Source: Chondrosia reniformis
Taxonomy: Eukaryota; Porifera; Demospongiae; Chondrillida; Chondrillidae
Reading direction: 5' to 3'
DNA length: 64,000 nucleotides
NCBI GenBank assembly: GCA_947172415.1
Contig: OX359200.1
Span: 2,296,501 to 2,360,500 of the forward strand
The notes under the pieces were generated by a model. It made no database searches and was not told where the DNA came from. It saw nothing but the letters and a program-made list of their open reading frames with translations. The position numbers were made by a program, and so were the translations under genes. Below, piece by piece: positions 54,525 to 64,000 of this stretch (positions are counted from its first letter, which is position 1; every line of letters begins with the position of its first letter).

Positions 54525-54780
54525 TTATAACTGCGTCAAACTTATCTTTGGGATAGTACATCCTTCGACTTTTAAGCGTTTAAAACGCAGTTTCTTTTCG
54601 TTTCTTGGAAGGAAGTGGAAATGGCGGGAAAATGCTTCTATAAATAGAGGCAATTCTTCCACTCAACCATCAGTCACTGAAGAAGACACCCAGGGTTGAA
54701 ACGTTTGACGAAGAAACGAAAAGAAACTGAGTTTTTAAATGCTCAAAAGTCAAAGGATGTACCATCCCAAAGATGCATAT
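54525..54780. mobile_element. Foldback MITE family M54, copy 1
   Basis: Inverted arms of about 70 bp contain TATCTTTGGGATAGTACATC at one end and GATGTACCATCCCAAAGAT at the other, plus GTTTCTTTTCGTTTCTT and its inverse. The second copy, inverted, lies at 62265-62570. The internal TCAGTCACTGAAGAAGAC also recurs in relatives. Confidence 0.75.
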
Positions 54781-55033
54781 TATACAAATTAAGTAAAGGA
54801 TCAATTCCATTTCTTGATGGAATGCCCAGCACTAGATGATAAAAGGCAGGCAATTTTAGCTTCTTTAAAGAGATTGGTAGATTTCAACCTTCCTCTAAGT
54901 AATGAGGAATTGTTTATACGTAGTTTTGGTAGGTGCTAACGTTTTAGACTTCTCCCTGGCCAAACAATTAGGGACATTTTCTAGGACAGTTACTTCCTCT
55001 CTTGGTTTGCAGTTATGCTTGCAATTGTCAATA

Positions 55034-55399
55034 CAGTGAATCCCCGGTTATCCAAACCCCAACAGGCAAATGCCATGACAATTTTGTTCAGATAAGTGAA
55101 AAGTTTGGATAAATAAAAGTAAAGTATTTTGTATGGCGATTCTATAATGTATATTTATCTGCAAACATGTGTATAATTCTAAATGTCTGTACTCTGGTTT
55201 ATCAATAAAAGCAAATGAAACAGCAACTTGCAAAAACGTTAAACCTACGTATCTGAACGTCCGTTAAATCAATGTGAAAAGTGTTAAACCAATTGAAAGA
55301 GCATTAAGCCAATGTAAAAATTGCAATTAGGTAATCCACATGTCACCTGCATGATATTTTCATGCATAATCAAGGATCCAAATAACCGAGGATTCAATA
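55034..55399. mobile_element. 366-bp Tigger-like MITE
   Basis: CAGTGAATCCCCGGTTATCC after TA at 55032-55033, with the right end GGTTATTTGGATCC-type repeat reading outward to 55399 and TA next to it. The last bases are mutated. Non-coding. Confidence 0.6.
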
Positions 55400-55635
55400 T
55401 ACGTATATATTAATCACTGTATTGGTGGTTTTTGATGGATCTAAAAAGGATGTTTCTGTGTTTTGTTGTGTCTTTGGTATTCTCCTTGGTCTGCACTTGT
55501 TGATATGGAGGACCGAACCTAGATAGGGTGTTTCTGTTCGTATTCATCTTGTGTATTCTCCTTGGTTTGCAAATGTTATAACGTTTTTCATTATTCCCGT
55601 TTAATGTGAAGAAGATTGAAATAGAATGGCTTGTA

Positions 55636-56110
55636 CAGTGGAGCCCGGATAAGTTGAATCTCTGGGGACCATTTAAGAGGTTCTACTTATCAGAACTTCT
55701 ACTTATCCATTAATGCTGGAATTGGCTATTTGTGCCATGCACCATACGGTTTGTAAGTCATAAGAATCGTTTATTTCAATACAGTAAAACATTAACACAA
55801 GTGCACAATGACTAAAATATTCCACACCTGCAGTAAGTTCAGTCAGCATACTCTGTTTGTTGACATTCGCTTGACCTCCATAAGATGCTTGGTGATCCTT
55901 TTCCTTATCCTTCAGAATGGTAGAGAAGGTGTTGGGTACAATACAGACTTATCTGGTAATTTCTTTCTTCTTGCCAGCTAGGCATTTTCAACAGCATCAA
56001 TGAGCTCGACCTTTCTCTTTAAAGGTAATGTTTGACCAGATATAGCTGACATTCTTTGAGGTAAACAGATTTTCCCATGCTGCAGTCCATAAGTTAACAT
56101 GAAGCTACGT
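55636..56110 (-). pseudogene. Tigger-like remnant
   Basis: CAGTGGAGCCCGGATAAG after TA starts at 55636. On the minus strand at 56060-55800 a broken frame gives LPLKRKVELIDAVENA and further residues in the style of a CENP-B-type HTH. No catalytic domain and no second terminus were found. Confidence 0.4.
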
Positions 56111-57398
56111 ATACATAAGATTGTGTATCAGAAATCGAGTTACTCAAAGAAATTTGTTTGTGACAGTATACAATACTGGAAGGGGATTACGGAATTATTT
56201 GAGCAGAAATTTAATTCAAGCAAATTAGACTTACTGGACATGTAAGAATCTTCCTTTCCCTCTAATCTTGTATTTATGTACAGTCTAGCAATTGTGGGAA
56301 TAATCCCTTGACTGCAGATGACGAATAGTCATACTCTATTTCTTAACGAGAAAATCAATTTATGTTTCAATTGCGAGAAGTTTATTCAAAACGACTGACA
56401 ATCCTATGGACTATGTATGAATTTGCAAAAAAAATTACAAATCAGTACATGTGTATAATGATATGATTTGTTATTTTGTTAATTCATTTAGGAGAGAATC
56501 AGAAAAACAACAGTTTATTCCAGAAGATGATACATGTATACATTTATTCTCTTTTTTCTTTTACTTTGTTCCTTTTTTGTTTCTTACGCAGTTGAGTGAG
56601 CTTAATGTCTGGAGGCCTTCTATATATTTAAACAGGACTAGTTTTTCCTACACTCAATTTGCAACAGTAAGCCACTGATGTTTGTGTATGCACTGATTAT
56701 TAGTTTAATGTGTTTAACCTTTTTGTGGTTTTTATATTATATATAAGTATTGTTGAGCCTGCCATTGTTTCTTCTGCTGATTCCTATGTAATGCTTAAAG
56801 GGACAAATTGTTAAAGTTGCATTGAATGCTGGTGTACGTAGCTATTACTTCTGATGTGTTTGTTCACACTTTGCTGGGAAACAATTCAGGTAAAAATGAT
56901 TGTCCTACAAGTTACTACTGTTAACTGATTGTTTAATATGGTATACAGAGTCTACTTTCTTACAATAACTGTTATTTTGAGTTAACCAGTTACATTGTTT
57001 ATGATTACCTTTATTTGCTACCTGTTTGTGCTCATTGAATTTATTATCATTTTATTTTCATATACTTACACATGTATGCCTATAATCACTAACACTATTT
57101 TACAGCCTTTTTCGTTGTCTCTCATCAATAGTTAAGATTGTCGATATCTATGTTATCACATCTCTTTCATTTCCTCTCTAAACCAATCTCTTTACTGCTA
57201 AATATTTCTCATACTTTATAGTTGAGGGAAATACTTTTTCATATCTACTTTCATATACATTTATCTTAATAGTGTAAAAAGAGTGGCAATAGACCGTAGG
57301 TGCCAAGTAAATAATATTCCTAAGTTACACTATCCTTCACACCAGATTCTTGCTGGTCCTAATCAGGACAGTGATTTCCTAATAGTAATGTAAAACAG
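56111..57398. other. No gene recognised
   Basis: AT-rich sequence upstream of the candidate receptor exons. A promoter could lie here, but no element stands out. Confidence 0.35.
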
Positions 57399-60184
57399 TC
57401 ACTCAACACAAAAATGTTTATGTGGATCTTATTGTTTATTTGGCTACCTTTGTGCTACTCTTAAACCTACTATTACCTCTTTGTAAGTGTCAACATGATA
57501 CAGAGCATAAAGATATGAAAAGGAAAGGGCTGCCCTCACTTATACAACCTAGGGATTGTAGTTTTACTAAAAACTATGCGGTATTTGATTTGAAGGGTAT
57601 ATACACTTTATGTTTTGCTAAATAAATGGTTCTTTAACATTTAGTGCAACCAGGTTTTCTGTATTGAGAGAAAACAACATGTCTTGTTGATTTTTTTTAA
57701 ATTATATGCCTAATAGACTGGCACATTTATTGGTCCCCTATTTATGCTACAGTTGTATCATAACACTCTTATATAATACATGTACGTACCATGCCTTACA
57801 CCTTACCATGTTTTCTATTGAGACAACTTCAAATTGTGACTATCGAAACATGTATAAGCATATAGAATGATGCTGTGATTACATGTATGGTCTTTAGATA
57901 CATATGATTCCATCAGTGATGATACATAAGTATATTACCACTGATGGAGCAGAATATGAAAACCAAAGCATTCTCATCTTTCCAGAATTATCATTGCACA
58001 GAAATGGCATTTACCACTGTACAGCAGCCATTTTTAATCACCTAGCTGTAAGCACTAAGCTATTTCTAAATACAGGTTAGTAAAGATAGCTTTCCGTAAA
58101 CATGTTAAACCAGTTAACAGCTGCAGTTATAGAATTGACACATTCAATGATTCCATTATTACTTGTTTTGGAGAACTTCATCATGCAACAATTCATCCCT
58201 AATCATTTTATATGACCTTGTAACTAAATTATGGGTAGAAAATCATTGCACAAGGAATCCTTACAAAGCATATTGAAATTCACAGTTATCATTATTTCAA
58301 CTTGAACAATTTAATGAACTAAACTAAACATTTTTTGTATGCATAACATGCTCAGTGAAGGTTGAGAGTTTACCACTGTGGTCAGAGTCAATAGGAGGTG
58401 GACTCTCTAACACTTCATTTGATGCCATGCAAACTGAAGATCCACCGCAGTTATTATATTGGATCCCCCAAAAGCATTTTTCTCTTACTCCCCAAAAGTG
58501 GTATTTATGCAGCTGATGACAGTAATGGAACTAGTGGCTTGGCATATCAGCTAGTTCTACTTGATCAACAGAAGCATCTACATAGACTAATAAGTACGTA
58601 TACCTAGTATTATTAAACAAAGAGATGAAATGGTAACATATTAGTCATACCTAAAGGGGTTTTAGAGGTGTTATAAGATATAGCTGAAGTTGTCAGTGAC
58701 ATTGTACCATGGCTGAAGGGTGTTGTGAATTTATCACAGAGGTGATATTCTGTAACACAGGAAGAAGCTAGGGTTTTACCTGTTGTTATATCTATCCTAT
58801 TAAAAACATTATGTTAGATACTTTAACATCTGGTCAAGTGATATTTCTAATGGCTAATGCCCAAAGGGGGCGGTGCATATCTATTCATATTTGTTACAAT
58901 AGATGTACTGTCTTATAGTCTCAAATCATTTCCTCTTTTTTGTAGCATATTGATATCAAAGTAGACTATGCAGTATGTACCATTTTCAAGTTAGAATGTT
59001 TATGTACATTTATTTATTATTCGCCTTGAGACTGCAACTAAAGAAATTCATTATACCACATGGGATTGACATGTATAAGATAAAAGCACTAGGGCAGGAA
59101 AGTTTTAGTACCCAAACTCCTAAGAATTAGCCATTTAAAAAGTGAAGTTTTTTCATAATAGTCAAAGCAGTTTTTTGAAATGTTTCATTATAATTGAAGT
59201 TTTGCTAAATCCCTGTTTGGTAAAACCTATTACAATGTGTGTGTGCAGTTGTACACCAATGCTAAGGCAACATACAGCAATTCAGTGGGTAATAAATCCC
59301 ATGCAAAAGAGGCATTATCTAAATTGCCCAAAAGGGTAATAGTGTTTTTTAATAGAAATGAAACACTTTGAATGAATAGAAGCAGACAAGGTCATTGTCA
59401 AACATACTTAAAATGGCACAGCCACAGCAAAGGTTGCAAATTAGTTATAATCCACTTCTGGCTAAATACAATTGCAGTTACAGGGTCTCATATGGAATTT
59501 ATTTTGCCTCTAGTCCATGGAAGTTGTGATAACGACTACAGGCATCAGACCTAACTGCTATTATCAAAGGATTGTTCTTATGGTTTAGTTGCTGGCTTCC
59601 CACAACAGATGGAATAATTGCTGCCTTTGTTGCTCCCATGCTGGCTATCATAATGGTTAATTGGATCCACTTACCTTTTAAAGACCTTGAGTCCTAATAT
59701 CTCCTTATAGACTAACTGTATATTTGCTGGACTAGCCCTCAGAATTGTTTACGTTAAAGCAAGTCAAAGATAAATATTGTAAGTCTATACGTTTGTAGGT
59801 AAGGTCTAACACTGTTTGCTACAGTTAAAGACTGTTAGGCTGTTTTTTATGCCAAAAGGTTTTTATAATAGTGTATCTGGGTAAACTTTTAAAATAATAT
59901 AAGTGTTTTGTCAAGGTTGGATAAGTAGCAGGAGTAACTGTTGGAGAATGAATTTTACAATTTAGAAACTGTGTGTATCAAAACTGTTATATATCTTTCA
60001 AAATTTTTGATTTTTATCCCTATAAGATGTTATTTCTTCATTTTGCATACTAGTCAGTGTTAGTGCTTACAAAACTGAGAATGATTCTTTATCACCTACT
60101 GATGATGAGGACAATGCCCAAAGACGATATGTAAAAAGTATTGCAAATTTGGAAGGAGAAGAGAATGAAACTATGAAACTATGA
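57399..60184 (+). CDS. Candidate immunoglobulin-like receptor gene (partial exon model)
   Basis: Four candidate exons. 57399-57482 is very hydrophobic (VYLATFVLLLNLLLPL) with a GTAAGT donor; an overlapping frame from an ATG would make a signal peptide but meets a TAA. 57898-58075 is bounded by TTTAG and GTTAG and ends in an Ig-like F-strand, NGIYHCTAAIFNHLAVSTKL. At about 58396-58592 is a further stretch with GIYAADDSNG and a GTACGT donor. 60054-60184 is an acidic tail (DSLSPTDDEDNAQRRY) ending at a TGA. Phases do not all fit, so exons may be missing or some of these false. The Ig exon is the best supported. It lies directly upstream of the FN3 receptor gene on the same strand. Confidence 0.4.
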
Positions 60185-60482
60185 AACTGTAAAATCTGTA
60201 TTGATATAATGGTAATAATATTATCATGTGGTGGTTTCACATTGTTTCATTAGTTGTTGTACCTTTTGGAGATCTATTTGATAAATAGTCAACATTTTAC
60301 ATAAATAATGTTAAACATTTGGTCATTTGGACACGGTTGAGATGCATACGACTGCATATTGGGGCGTGGTCAGTCTAGTCGCGTGACAGTCGAGCGGATG
60401 TTTGCGCAAGTTGGCAAAATGCCACTGTTCACCTGCTTTCTGGTGTATATAAAAAGTAGTGCAGACGAAACTGAAAACAGTC

Positions 60483-63400
60483 ATGACAGGTATCATGGAA
60501 CAGCAAAGGTGGATTATTTTGTTCCTGCAGTTTTACATCTCTACATTCGGTACCATCGAAGGTAAGCCATCTGCCTTGTGTGCGCGCAGCTAGTTTCTAA
60601 CTATGTACCTCTCTTTAGGCGTACTGATCAACGGGTCTACCACATTTGAGTGGTCCCTCGACTCTGACGTAGTGTTTGAAGGATGCGTAGCTGTAGTTCG
60701 TGTTTCAGCTCAGGACCCTCTTCCGTGCGACTTGGCTAACATAACATTCGAAATTGATGCTGGAAATGCAACTGAAGGTTGGTTTAAAACCACTGGCCTT
60801 ACGAAGAGGGATATAGATTGTATTTATTATGCAAAATTTCATTACAGTTCTAAAGTGAAACATTCATAGTACATTTTGATTGTGACTGTAATGACTTGCT
60901 CCTTGGATCCATATCTAAATACGCTCTTGTGAATGATTTTCCTTACTTGAAAGCAAATTGCAAGTCTGCAATATCAGTGCTGGTGGATCTACAGTAATAG
61001 TGTAGTCGAATTGTTTTTTTAAGTTTATGCTTAAATTTACTCTTTAAATCTAATAAAGTTGTAATATTATAGGACTACTTCTAACTGTGTCATCAAATTT
61101 AACTTTTGATATGGTACTTATCCCAACTTGGTGCAGCTTGTTTTCAACCACCCCTTGTGTAATTTTTACTGTTGCTGTTGTTGTTTGTAACTAACTTAAT
61201 TAAATAATTGTACAAGTTGTTGTGTTTTGGGATGTTCTAGTATTATACATAAGCAACTATTTACTACTGCCAATTGAAGAGTTGTTTTGCCAGCTCTGGA
61301 CATGGTTCATCCTGGCATCACAGCACCATTTTTCAGGAGAAGGCACAAGTCAGGTTAATTATCTCGGAAAATGAACTTTTGCTGCTTTGGGCTCTGAATG
61401 TAGAAATAATCTTTGTGAAAGAAACACTGACATGCTCATATACGTATACGCATATGGTAAACAACTATTAAGATTAAAATCAGTTTGATCAAAATATGTA
61501 TTGGGAGTGTCATATATACGTTCTACCTAGTATATCTCATTACATAATAAACTTACATACCTTTCCGATGTATGTCCCATCTTTCCTCTATTAAAGTGCT
61601 CAAAATACAAAAACCTAAAATGGAAAGGGTTTTAGAGGAAAAATATTGAGCTGTAAACCAGAGCCAATATGCCAGGGTGCCATTTACTCTGTTTAATGGG
61701 ATTGGTGACCTAATGTAAACATTTCCAAATTATATCTTTGGTAAAGATGGGCATGCTCCTCTAATATTAATTTTGTATTTGACAGGGTGATGGTTGCCCC
61801 ATGCATGCTTTAAGAGTGCTGAGTTTGCAAAGTTCCCCACCTCCACAGCCTTTTTGTGCTCCTTGATTTGCTTCCTTAAACATTTATTCTTGTTTTGGCT
61901 TGTGAAATGCTGTGATAAATATAGCAGGAATTGCATACTTTCTTTGAAATTATTGAAGGACTGAACGATGTCTGTGTAACATGTTTTTCTACTTTATAGG
62001 ATCGGTTTTGAAATTTACATCAAAACCAAGCATATTACTACATGGTGGTGACAAAGAAGGTTTCCTGAATATAATTGTGGGCAATTCTGAAAGCTTGGAG
62101 TCTTTTACAGTTTACATCAGTAATTTGCTAGGCTGTATTACTGCCACTCAAGTTACTCCTGTTGTGATTAACATCACCAGAAATCTTGATGGTTTGTTAG
62201 AGATTTATATGATTTCAGGTCATGTGAATAATATTATATCAATACACCATTTTTACATACTACGTACATATCTTGGGATGGTACATCCTTCGACTTTTGA
62301 ACATAGTTTGTTTTCGTTTCTTTGTCAAATGTTTCGACCCTGGGGGTGTTCAACAGTGACTGATGGTTGAGTGGAAAAATTGTCTCTATAGAGGATTTTC
62401 CCGCCATTTCCACTTCCTGTCATGTCAGGAAGAGAAAAACAGGAAGTATGAATATTAAATCGGTCGAAACGTTTGATGAAGAAACGAAAACAAACTGCGT
62501 TTTAAACGCTCAAAAGTTGAAGGATGTACCATCCCAAAGATAAGTTCGATGCAGTTATAAGGAATTCTTCTCCACTGGGCCCAAATGCTCTTTCTGGGAA
62601 TTCCACACTTCATCAGTGACCCTGGGAATCTTTGTCTACTGCTTGATCATTTGAATCTTTATTTTATTCTTGATCTTTTGTGATGCCTGTGGTCCTTGGC
62701 TGTGATTACTACGTTACATAGATTATATTGTATATTTAGTAAGTCATTAATACTACATATATCAATGTACATAGACATTGGTGGTCCTGTTAATTTGAAG
62801 GCCACTATTTTGTCATCATCCAATGTATCCCTGAAGTGGGATCCACCTCCAGTTTGCCCAGATCAGGTTTATCAATATGAAATACTGGGAGTTCCAGGCT
62901 TTTTGATGTTAACCAAACTGAATATAAAGCTCAGTGGCTTGACATCTTACACTAACTACTCTGTTTCTGTCTCTGCTTCATATCTACTACATGACCATAC
63001 TGCTGAATCTCAGCCCATTACTGTGACTACTCTATTGGCAGGTGAGATTCGTATGTAGAGACAGTACTCACATATGCTATATTATAACACACATACACAC
63101 TTACGTATGTGTATATGTGTACATCAACCGAATTGTAAATTTCCATTTTTTTATTTTAAATGTATTCTACATACCGAGTACGTATATACCCACTATTAAT
63201 ATTTGAATTTTTTTGTTAATATTTTACTTCTAGCTCCCTCTAGCCTAATGGTTAATTCAGGTACTACTAGTCTCATGGTTAGCTGGGGTGCCATCTCCGA
63301 AGCAATTAGCTATGATATTACTGTACTACATCAAGGGCAAGTAGTTATTAATCGAATAGTGTCAGATCCTGAATTCAATATTGAAGAACTTCAAAGTTTT

Positions 63401-64000
63401 ACAAATTATACAGTTATTGTAAAGGGCATAGATGCCTTGGAGAGACATGGCGATATGGCAGTGAATGCAATCAGGACCCTAAGAATTGGTACGTATGTGT
63501 GAATCAATTTTATATGTAATTCACTATTTGGAGTTGTGATACTTAAATATGACCTAATTCTCTATATATTTTTCTTGATAGCCCCCAGCCCACCAATGGA
63601 TGTTATTGCCAATCATTTTAATACCATGAATGCAACTACTTTAGTTGTGTCGTGGCAACCTCCCTCTAGTGCTGGTACTGGTCCCATCACTTACTCTGTT
63701 AATTGCACAAACGGCAGTACTGGTGCATTAGGTGTTACAAATTCAACCACGTACACCTTCTTTGGAGTGATGGCTGGGAATAATTACACAATATCAGTGG
63801 CAGCAAAAACTGATGCTGAATTATCCAGTCCCGTATTAATTGCTTATGTAATTCCTGCTATCTTTTATTGGATTGATGTTAGCCTCTACACTGTATCGGT
63901 TACTGAAGGAAATATAGCAAAGTTAAGAATTGGTGTGGATCCTCCTCTCTCAAAGTCTGCTTCAGTCACTCTTACCTCTTTTGGAGGAAATGCTTCTTCC
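60483..64000 (+). CDS. FN3-repeat receptor-like surface protein, 5' part (runs off the window)
   Basis: Exons are 60483-60561, 60619-60777, 62000-62191, 62775-63041, 63234-63488 and 63582 onward, each with AG acceptor and GT donor. Every intron is phase 1. Exon 1 encodes a signal peptide (WIILFLQFYISTFGTIEG). Exons 2 and 3 form an N-terminal extracellular domain I cannot name (TFEWSLDSDVVFEGCVAVV; PSILLHGGDKEGFLNIIV). Exons 4, 5 and 6 each hold a fibronectin type III domain (NVSLKWDPPPVCPDQVYQYE; TSLMVSWGAISEAISYDI; TTLVVSWQPPSSAGTGPITY). After the third FN3 a beta-rich domain starts (LYTVSVTEGNIAKLRIGV). Many N-glycosylation sites are present. Membrane anchor and cytoplasmic part lie beyond the window. 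Confidence 0.8.
61730..61936 (-). pseudogene. GIY-YIG nuclease fragment of a Penelope-like element
   Basis: Minus strand, within intron 2 of the FN3 gene. LRKQIKEHKKAVEVGN, then NSALLKHAWGNHHPV, match the second half of the GIY-YIG endonuclease domain that ends Penelope-like retroelement proteins (R-xxEH-xxAV ... NSALAEHxxxxxHxI). The GIY and YIG strands and the reverse transcriptase are absent. Confidence 0.65.
62265..62570. mobile_element. Foldback MITE family M54, copy 2 (in intron 3 of the FN3 gene)
   Basis: TATCTTGGGATGGTACATCC opens the left arm and GATGTACCATCCCAAAGATA closes the right. GTTCGATGCAGTTATAAGGAAT follows as in the inverse of copy 1. Non-coding. Confidence 0.75.

Noticed and set aside
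1-64000. CRISPR array, prokaryotic operon, phage or plasmid features
   Set aside because: Spliced genes, metazoan protein families and eukaryotic transposons throughout. The tandem repeats present lack unique spacers.

Overview
This window looks like an animal nuclear genome. It is AT-rich, has spliced genes with short introns, and is densely packed with DNA transposons and retroelement remains. The mixture (EnSpm/CACTA, Tigger, Kolobok, Tc1, hAT, DIRS-like, Helitron, Penelope, several non-LTR reverse transcriptases, stand-alone HIRAN, BEN and P2X7-ballast-type proteins) and the fibronectin-III receptor gene suggest an early-branching marine invertebrate, perhaps a sponge. The taxon is inference only. 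I saw no tRNA, rRNA or CRISPR array.

Layout. 1-7.7 kb: fragments only (zinc knuckle, histidine-phosphatase exon, minus-strand Helitron remnant, an unnamed ORF broken by two TAG codons) in repeat-rich non-coding DNA. 7.76-16.4 kb: a four-level nest. A small MITE was split by an 8.5-kb EnSpm-like element (7919-16385). That element received a DIRS-like gag/recombinase fragment and two TTAA-type elements, one of which holds a 2.56-kb Tigger element (12989-15552). 17.1-22.4 kb: a Kolobok-like element (17108-21796) and a TTAA MITE sharing one TTAA site. 25.7-27.1 kb: a decayed Tc1 element. 27.6-31.2 kb: a foldback element, an unnamed intronless gene and a pogo-like fragment. 31.35-39.2 kb: an unnamed multi-exon gene whose second exon is split by a young Tc1-type element (31904-35258) and whose third intron holds a hAT element (35912-38714). 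42.6-43.5 kb: the one clearly intact single-exon host gene, a histamine N-methyltransferase-like enzyme. 45-54.4 kb: minus-strand reverse-transcriptase remains, a Tc1 remnant and a decayed copy of the start of the receptor gene. 57.4-60.2 kb: candidate exons of an immunoglobulin-like receptor. 60.5-64 kb: a receptor-like gene with signal peptide and FN3 domains, every intron in phase 1, running off the window.

The most striking pattern is that three unrelated cut-and-paste transposons each carry a second gene on the strand opposite their transposase: HIRAN in Tigger, a P2X7 C-terminal (ballast)-like domain in Kolobok, and a coiled-coil/BEN protein in the Tc1-type element. In Tigger and Tc1 the two genes diverge from a short shared spacer that contains an inverted repeat. 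Whether these partners serve the transposon cannot be told from one window.
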